Shown here: positions 59,308 through 64,000 of the stretch, one piece after another
Layout of the letters: every line of letters begins with the position of its first letter
Position numbering within the stretch: the stretch's first letter is position 1
NCBI GenBank assembly: GCA_965221295.1
Contig: OZ244879.1
Location: 2,542,001-2,606,000, forward strand
From: Bin87 sp965221295
GTDB taxonomy: Bacteria > Chloroflexota > Dehalococcoidia > Lucifugimonadales > UBA3495
DNA: 64,000 nt
Direction: 5' to 3'
Notes under the pieces: model-generated
Databases searched by the model: none
Told to the model about the DNA's origin: nothing
What the model saw: only the letters and a program-made list of their open reading frames with translations
Program-made: the position numbers and the translations under genes

Positions 59308-60681
59308 ATGGCACACGCAGCTGGCATCAGCCCGTCCCAGCCCCACGCCCAGGACGTGGAGCCGCGCACCAAAGGCTCCGTAATGGCCACCACGTTGATC
59401 GGGGCCCACGCCTTCGAGCACCTATACGCTCACAGCATACCCCTGCTGGCCACGGTGATCGCCATCGACCTGGGATTGGGCGCGCTGCAGGTGGGCATGA
59501 TCGTCGTGGTGCGGTCCATCTTTGGCGGCCTGACCAGCGTAGGGGGCGGCATCCTGGTGGACCTGTTCCACCACCGCGTGGCTTGGGTGCTGTCCATCAG
59601 CACCTTCATGATCGGCTTGGGCTACCTGCTCATGTCCATCGCGCCCACCTTCGGGCTGATAATCGGCGCGCTGGCCCTGGGTTCCATGGGCAGCGCGTTG
59701 TGGCATCCGCCGGCGTTGGGATTGCTGGCGCGACGCTTCCCAGCCCGGCGAGGACTGTTCATATCGATGCACCGCTCCACCGGCAGTATCGGCGACGTGC
59801 TGGGGCCCATGGTCGCCGGCGCCCTGGTGCTGGGAGCGTTGGCCTGGAGCGCCGGCGAGGCCGACGACATCGTATTTTCCGGCTGCGGGGCGTTGCCCTT
59901 CTGCTGGGAGCTGCCCTGGCCGGCCATCAGCTGGCGTTGGGTGCTGGGCGTCAGCACGCCCATCATGTTCGTCTCCACCGTGCTGATATTCATCCTGCTG
60001 CGCCACGCCGGTAGCGAGCGGCCCGAGGGAGTGGACGTTGGCGAACGGGTCCGCGCCAACTGGGCCGGCATGAAGGACGCCTTCCGCGGCACCGGCATGT
60101 GGGCCATCTTCACGGTGTCGGCGGTGCGCGGCATGGCCGACCGGTCGTTGGTGTTCCTCATCCCCTTGTATCTCACCCAGGCGCTGGGAGCCAACACCTT
60201 CCTGGCGTCGGCCCACGTCGCCCTCATGGTGGGCCCGGGCATACTGGCCGGCCCGGCCATCGGCGCGGTCTCCGACAAGATCGGCCGCCGTCCATTGATC
60301 GTCTTCATAATGGCGGCCACCACGTTGCTCACCCTGGGCATCATCTGGGCGGGCCAGTCTCACCAGCAATACACGTTCTGGATCACCCTGTTCGTGGGGA
60401 TCTATGGACTGATGAATTTCTCGGTGAACAATCTGACCCAAGCCGCCGCCGCCGACATCGCCGCCGGACGACGCCTCGAATCCAGCTTCCTGGGCCTGAT
60501 GTGGGGCAACAACACGCTGTTTGGCGCCATCGCCGCGTTCATGATCTTCGGACCGGTGGAATGGTTCGACTGGCAGTATGGGTTCTTCATCGCCGCCGGC
60601 ATCTACTTTGCCGGGTTCCTAGTATCCCTGCTGATACCGGGCAAGCCCCGCGAACCGGAGGCGGTCGCCGCGCCGGCATGA
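59308..60681 (+). CDS. MFS transporter
   Basis: A 457-residue transporter with twelve predicted membrane helices. The first half has LLATVIAIDLGLGALQVG and a LGSMGSALWHPPALGLLARRFPARRG segment, typical of fosmidomycin-resistance/sugar-type MFS proteins (the xxHPPA motif). The second half has a motif-A-like GAVSDKIGRRPLIV. Between helices 5 and 6 there is an insertion (SAGEADDIVFSGCGALPFCWELPW) with two cysteines. AAGGAG lies 8 nt before the ATG. Efflux is suggested by resemblance to Fsr-type proteins, but no substrate can be named. Monocistronic. Confidence 0.92.
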   Translation: MAHAAGISPSQPHAQDVEPRTKGSVMATTLIGAHAFEHLYAHSIPLLATVIAIDLGLGALQVGMIVVVRSIFGGLTSVGGGILVDLFHHRVAWVLSISTFMIGLGYLLMSIAPTFGLIIGALALGSMGSALWHPPALGLLARRFPARRGLFISMHRSTGSIGDVLGPMVAGALVLGALAWSAGEADDIVFSGCGALPFCWELPWPAISWRWVLGVSTPIMFVSTVLIFILLRHAGSERPEGVDVGERVRANWAGMKDAFRGTGMWAIFTVSAVRGMADRSLVFLIPLYLTQALGANTFLASAHVALMVGPGILAGPAIGAVSDKIGRRPLIVFIMAATTLLTLGIIWAGQSHQQYTFWITLFVGIYGLMNFSVNNLTQAAAADIAAGRRLESSFLGLMWGNNTLFGAIAAFMIFGPVEWFDWQYGFFIAAGIYFAGFLVSLLIPGKPREPEAVAAPA

Positions 60682-60833
60682 CGGCGAAGGATTCCACCGA
60701 CCTGGCGGTCTGATCAGCCCTGGGCATACCGGGCGCGGCCAGATCGCGACAGTCGTGGCCCCGCAACCGCGGGCCGGGAACCGAGAACCTGCAACTGTGT
60801 CCAATGGCGGGTATCGCCCGGATGGTCGGCAGG

Positions 60834-60839
60834 TATAAT
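60834..60839 (+). promoter_or_regulatory. TATAAT -10 element before the membrane-protein gene
   Basis: TATAAT 39 nt upstream of the ATG at 60878, with AGGAGG in the leader. No clear -35. Confidence 0.4.
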
Positions 60840-60877
60840 GGTTGCAAACCCGCCGGACCAGGAGGCTCTCCCTCAAG

Positions 60878-61561
60878 ATGACTTCTACCCGCGCCGCCGG
60901 CCTGCTGCTCCTGCTGGCTGCCGTCGCCACCGCCGTGTCGGTAATGTTGCGTCTGGCCAGCAGCATGGAAGCCCCGGACGGTAGCGCCAACCCGTTGCCC
61001 ATCATCCTGGATACTGGCCAATATTCCATGGCGGGCGCGGCCCGCGTCGTTTCCGGTCTGGCGCTGCTGGCGGCTGCCGCATTCATGAGGCCGGCGCTGC
61101 GAACACAGGGGCCGTTGTTGGCCAATATCCCAGTCGCGCTGCTGCTGCTATCGGGCGCGGCCACCGCGGTCTCGGGCGCTTGCATGTTGGCCATGGCCGT
61201 CGCGATACCCCAGGTCGCGGACGCGAACGCCGCGACGATGGCCTACGCCGCCACGGGCGGATCGCCTTCCGGCTGGCTGGAGGCGGTCAACGGTGGCCGC
61301 TGGATTGCTGGCAAGGTCGGCTTCACCCTGGCCGGTCTGGGACTCATCGCCCTGGGACCCACGCAGTGGCGCATCGGCGGCGCGCTCAAGATCAGCGCGG
61401 TGGCCGACGTGGTCATCGGCGTCGCCATGCTATTCATCTGGGTTGACGCCGCCACCGTGATGCACCGCGTCTCGGGCATCGCGTTCCTGGCCTGGCTGAT
61501 CGTTAGCGGCGTGTGGCTGGTCGCCGGCCTGCTCAAGCCACCCCAGCCAGAGGCCCGGTGA
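60878..61561 (+). CDS. Multi-helix membrane protein of unknown function
   Basis: A 227-residue protein with six to seven hydrophobic helices spread evenly along the chain, for example AAGLLLLLAAVATAVSVML at the start and FLAWLIVSGVWLVAGLLK at the end. No charged catalytic motif, no signal peptide and no family that I recognise; a four-to-seven helix DUF is likely. I start at ATG 60878, preceded by AGGAGG 12 nt upstream, instead of a TTG 12 codons earlier, because the -10 element lies only about 3 nt before that TTG. Confidence 0.8.
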   Translation: MTSTRAAGLLLLLAAVATAVSVMLRLASSMEAPDGSANPLPIILDTGQYSMAGAARVVSGLALLAAAAFMRPALRTQGPLLANIPVALLLLSGAATAVSGACMLAMAVAIPQVADANAATMAYAATGGSPSGWLEAVNGGRWIAGKVGFTLAGLGLIALGPTQWRIGGALKISAVADVVIGVAMLFIWVDAATVMHRVSGIAFLAWLIVSGVWLVAGLLKPPQPEAR

Positions 61562-61624
61562 GCGCGGCAGCGAGCCGGCGCGTGAAGGCGGCCATCCGAC
61601 CTCGCCCGTTACAGGAGCTGCATT

Positions 61625-62107
61625 ATGTCGACTCGTGAAGAGAATCTCGCCACTGTACGCCGAATCCGCGAGGAGTTGACCAGCATCCTGGCGGGCATGG
61701 ATTACTGCCTGGACTGGAAGGATGGCGACAACTGGTGCGCTCGCGAGGTCCTGTACCACTTGGTGGATACCCCTGAGGGTGGCATCGGCAGCGTCATCGC
61801 CGGCGTCCTGGACGGATCCAGGGACGAGGTGACCATCCTTCCTGACGCCAACAACATGACGCCGGAGCGCATGGCCGCCGACCTAGACGAGGCGCTGGCC
61901 GGCCCTCTGGCCATCTTGCAAACCGCCGAGGACGCCATCGCCGCGGCGTCGGATGGCGACTTCGAGGGTCGGACCGCCGTGGCGAACCTTCCACACCGCG
62001 GCGTCCACGAGACGCGCACGGCGCAGGCGTTTATCGACGGGCTGGAGCGCCATTGGGGAGAACACCTGGCGCAACTGCGAACGATCCGGGAAACCCTGGG
62101 CGTCTGA
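61625..62107 (+). CDS. DinB/YfiT-like four-helix-bundle protein
   Basis: A 160-residue helical protein. It opens with a helix ATVRRIREELTSILAGM, followed by WCAREVLYHLVDTPEG, where the conserved His of DinB-like bundles appears, and ends with DGLERHWGEHLAQLRTIRETLG, carrying the second pair of histidines. The three histidines can bind a metal, as in DinB and mycothiol-maleylpyruvate isomerase relatives. Function unknown; some relatives are thiol transferases. AGGAG lies 8 nt before the ATG. It stands alone, 63 nt after the membrane-protein gene. Confidence 0.85.
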   Translation: MSTREENLATVRRIREELTSILAGMDYCLDWKDGDNWCAREVLYHLVDTPEGGIGSVIAGVLDGSRDEVTILPDANNMTPERMAADLDEALAGPLAILQTAEDAIAAASDGDFEGRTAVANLPHRGVHETRTAQAFIDGLERHWGEHLAQLRTIRETLGV

Positions 62108-62383
62108 AGACGCGTCGGGAGCGCAGCCGCCCGCGATTGATCGTTCCGTCATCGCCTTGCGCCCTGACCAAACGGCGCTACCGAAGGCTTGGGCCAACGG
62201 TCGTTGGTTGCGAGCAACGGGAGCGCCGCGCTTCGCTCAAAATGACGGTTGGCGCCGTTGCCAAAGACAACGAGAGCCGAGCCGTCGCGCGGTCGGTCAT
62301 CGCTCGGAGATCTTCGCCTATTGGCGCCGGAAGGAGCGCCAGCGACGCGGCAACCTTGGCGTCAGGACACAGCGCCCCGCAAG
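62108..62383. other. Intergenic stretch with degenerate palindromic repeat
   Basis: A degenerate copy of the palindrome family (TTGCGAGCAACGGGAGCGC, then GCGCTTCGCTCAAAATGACGG) lies at 62206-62246. No supported gene. Open frames here run into the next gene but have no start signal. Confidence 0.45.
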
Positions 62384-62413
62384 TTGACACTCCGCCGCCA
62401 TCCTGTCTATATT
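62384..62413 (+). promoter_or_regulatory. Strong sigma70-type promoter
   Basis: A perfect TTGACA at 62384-62389, 18 nt, then TATATT at 62408-62413. The predicted leader to the ATG at 62456 is about 36 nt and contains GGAGG. This is the strongest promoter match in the window. Confidence 0.75.
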
Positions 62414-62455
62414 CGGTTCAATAATATCCATCACAAAAAATGGAGGCTATTGGCC

Positions 62456-63307
62456 ATGGCAACACCACGAGGAAGGCTCAGCTTCGACGCTGGCAACGTA
62501 TCGTTCGTCGTGCAGCACGAGCTGTGGGATGGCAACGTGCAAGACCACTCCGATCAGGGCGTTGTGATCCTGGTACAGGTTGGTGATGAGACGGCGCTGC
62601 GGTTCAACTGCTTCGACATCGAAAAGAGCTACGTTTACGCTCCCGGTGGGAAAAACATCCAGTACCGCATGGACCAAACCACCGACGGCAACCCCATCGG
62701 CTGGTCGGTGCGCACCATGCGCGGCAACCTGGGCGCCATGCTGACCAACGCCGGTTACGCCGACGCCGCCGGCGCGCTGGACATGAATGCCGTGAACAAG
62801 GCCCTTGATGAAGTGGACAGCGTCGCCCGCGTCAAGTTCGCTGCCGACCGCAACACGGTGAAGCACAACCGCGGCACCGACATCATCGAGGCTGGCAACA
62901 TCCGCTTTGGGCTGGAGATGCGGCGCCAATCTTCGGGCGACGGCGGCCTGGCCATTCACGTGCTGAGCGATCTGGCCGGCAACACCGGACGCGTCTTCAC
63001 CGAGGAGACCGAACTCCTGGCTTTCGACTGCTTCCGCGACGACCCTCATTACCACTACGGCCCACGCAACAAGAACCATCGCATCTTTTGGGACAAGACG
63101 CTGGTTCCCGACCCGCTGGGTTGGTGCCTGGACCAGTTCAAGGGCGGCAAGCTCAAGGCGATGATCGAGCGGGCCGGTTATCCGGGCGTGGCCGCCGATC
63201 TAGATGAAGACCTGGTGGCGTCGGTGATACCGCAGGTGGAGCGACGCGGCCGGGAGATGGAAGCCAGCGGGATCCCCGCCGAGGTAACCCCCAACCTGGT
63301 GACGTAG
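62456..63307 (+). CDS. Protein with two copies of an unrecognised domain
   Basis: A 283-residue protein made of two similar halves (about 10-112 and 148-250). Both halves have a GNxxF opening, a strand pair, 'LL/LRFNCFD' against 'LLAFDCFRD', a tyrosine-rich YAPGGKN against YGPRNKN, a DGNPIGW against PDPLGW, and a closing 'AMLTNAGYADAAGALD' against 'AMIERAGYPGVAADLD'. The repeat is clear but I do not recognise the family; each half may bind a metal or cofactor through its Cys and Asp. It has its own strong promoter and a terminator, so it is probably abundant. Confidence 0.88.
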   Translation: MATPRGRLSFDAGNVSFVVQHELWDGNVQDHSDQGVVILVQVGDETALRFNCFDIEKSYVYAPGGKNIQYRMDQTTDGNPIGWSVRTMRGNLGAMLTNAGYADAAGALDMNAVNKALDEVDSVARVKFAADRNTVKHNRGTDIIEAGNIRFGLEMRRQSSGDGGLAIHVLSDLAGNTGRVFTEETELLAFDCFRDDPHYHYGPRNKNHRIFWDKTLVPDPLGWCLDQFKGGKLKAMIERAGYPGVAADLDEDLVASVIPQVERRGREMEASGIPAEVTPNLVT

Positions 63308-63334
63308 GCTGAAAGCGTCAGTAAGCCATACCGA

Positions 63335-63370
63335 GTAGGGGGCGAATGACTATTCGCTCCCTACTTATTT
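63335..63370 (+). terminator. Intrinsic terminator
   Basis: GTAGGG, one G-T pair and GCGAA form a 12-bp stem with TTCGC and CCCTAC (63335-63364), loop TGACTA, followed by TTATTT. It is 28 nt after the stop of the duplicated-domain gene and touches the stop codon of the convergent gene. Confidence 0.75.
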
Positions 63371-64000
63371 CTCAAGACCCCAACCCAGCGGTTCCCATTC
63401 GTCAGGAGCCAAATATTGGCCACTCAAACCGGCCGGCAGGTCAAATACTGCCAACGTAGACGCCCCCAGCAGGTAGCTGTCTTCTGGCCCAAATATAACC
63501 TCGCAAGTGTGTTCTTGATTTTCAATTCGGAAAATAGCGAAGGCACCGCCGCGTGTAATGGGAGTACCATCGGACAAGATCCAGTCGATTTCGTGGGACG
63601 GCTCGATGTTCAACCTTTCGAGAAAGGATGCCGGAAACATGGAGTGAGGGACGTCTCCCTTGCCAATTGGTGTAGCGGACATTGAGTCTCCACCAGAATT
63701 GACGACCAATACTTCCACTTTGGGCGTCGACGTATCACTCGGTTGGCCAATAGGCGCGGCTATATTCAACCTGGCTTCGGGGCGAGGCAGCGTATCCTGA
63801 GGCAACGCGGCGGCAGTGGTCTTGACGATGCGGGCAGGCTGATCTGTATCCAGGTCAATATCAACGACCAGCAGGTAGCCATCTTCTGGATACTCCATCG
63901 CGTCCCGCGACGCGATCTCTCCAGAGAGCACAGCCTGCAACTTGGCTTCACTCAACGGTAGGCAAACCGACCTCTCAAAATGATCATCCCCGTCGTTCCA
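63365..64000 (-). CDS. DUF6575-like / retropepsin-like protein, 5' end outside window
   Basis: The frame stays open to the right edge (212 codons visible), with no ribosome binding site at the internal TTG 63955, so the start probably lies outside. The first part (CLPLSEAKLQAVLSGEI, then PEDGYLLVVDID) resembles DUF6575-type N-termini. The last 110 residues resemble clan AA aspartic proteases: SMFPASFLERLNIEPS, then LSDGTPITRGGAFAIF and YLLGASTLAVFDL. Where such proteases have the catalytic DTGA or DSGA, this protein has VNSGGD, so the catalytic Asp may be absent. Both domain names are tentative. Confidence 0.65.
   Translation of the reverse strand, partial: WNDGDDHFERSVCLPLSEAKLQAVLSGEIASRDAMEYPEDGYLLVVDIDLDTDQPARIVKTTAAALPQDTLPRPEARLNIAAPIGQPSDTSTPKVEVLVVNSGGDSMSATPIGKGDVPHSMFPASFLERLNIEPSHEIDWILSDGTPITRGGAFAIFRIENQEHTCEVIFGPEDSYLLGASTLAVFDLPAGLSGQYLAPDEWEPLGWGLEK

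Noticed and set aside
58503..60014. 503-residue plus-strand frame
   Set aside because: It is antisense to the restriction enzyme and out of frame with the MFS gene; no start signal.

Overview
The window is a GC-rich bacterial chromosome segment, most likely from an uncultured Chloroflexota lineage of the SAR202 / Dehalococcoidia type. This is inferred from gene content, not from a marker gene. The pointers are two luciferase-like flavin monooxygenases, an F420-type nitroreductase, many single oxidoreductases and amidohydrolases, a UbiD-UbiA-UbiX-MenG quinone cluster with an MqnA-family protein, threonine-proline-rich surface protein architecture, and many copies of a palindromic intergenic repeat built on CATTGCGAGCGAAGCGCGG. 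There is no rRNA and no CRISPR array. Three tRNA genes are present: Ser-GGA, Leu-UAG and Lys-CUU.

Layout. 1-4.7 kb (minus strand): a uracil-DNA-glycosylase-like gene cut by the left edge, a small alpha/beta hydrolase, a luciferase-like monooxygenase, a HEPN-like protein, a cupin and a Gfo/Idh/MocA oxidoreductase. 4.8-6.3 kb: palindromic repeats and a 23-24 bp tandem array, interrupted by a complete IS481-type element with inverted repeats and a 5-bp target duplication. 6.4-9.5 kb: second luciferase-like monooxygenase, MFS transporter, tRNA-Ser. 9.8-13.9 kb: a phosphonate/phosphite-type ABC operon (phnD, phnC, two small membrane ORFs, two phnE) behind a good sigma70-type promoter. 14.2-20.7 kb: typA, an M20 amidohydrolase, a duplicated palindromic repeat block, RidA and an FMN alpha-hydroxyacid dehydrogenase.

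20.8-26.2 kb: a lipoprotein copper nitrite reductase with a palindrome over its -35 region, then a DUF1800 / DUF1501 / NHL-propeller operon. 26.5-32.9 kb: MqnA-family protein, HpcH/HpaI aldolase, a Phd-VapC-like pair with a frameshifted toxin, a flavin-dependent halogenase with an extra C-terminal domain, a two-gene unknown pair, and a nitroreductase with an internal duplication. 33.5-39 kb: zinc-ribbon protein and the quinone cluster ubiD, ubiA, ubiX, DHFR-like, menG. 39-47.2 kb: one 2,753-codon surface protein gene with six near-identical repeats.

48-59 kb: an orphan histidine kinase, two tRNAs, an amidase with a small coupled partner, a phosphoesterase, and a small conflict/defence-like cluster. 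The cluster holds a RusA-like nuclease overlapping a nuclease-HEPN fusion, a truncated Abi-like gene and a one-polypeptide restriction-modification enzyme; an asparaginase-like protein with an altered active site sits among them. 59-64 kb: MFS transporter, a membrane protein, a DinB-like protein, a duplicated-domain protein with clear promoter and terminator, and a gene running off the right edge.

Taken together the genes suggest a heterotroph that scavenges organic acids, amides and phosphonates, respires with menaquinone, can reduce nitrite, and displays a very large stalk-like surface protein. The strongest candidates for something undescribed are the RusA / nuclease-HEPN pair, the halogenase with its fused winged-helix-like tail and upstream unknown gene pair, and the signal-less DUF1800-DUF1501-NHL trio. 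Coordinates of starts were adjusted where a ribosome binding site or a neighbouring gene decided them.
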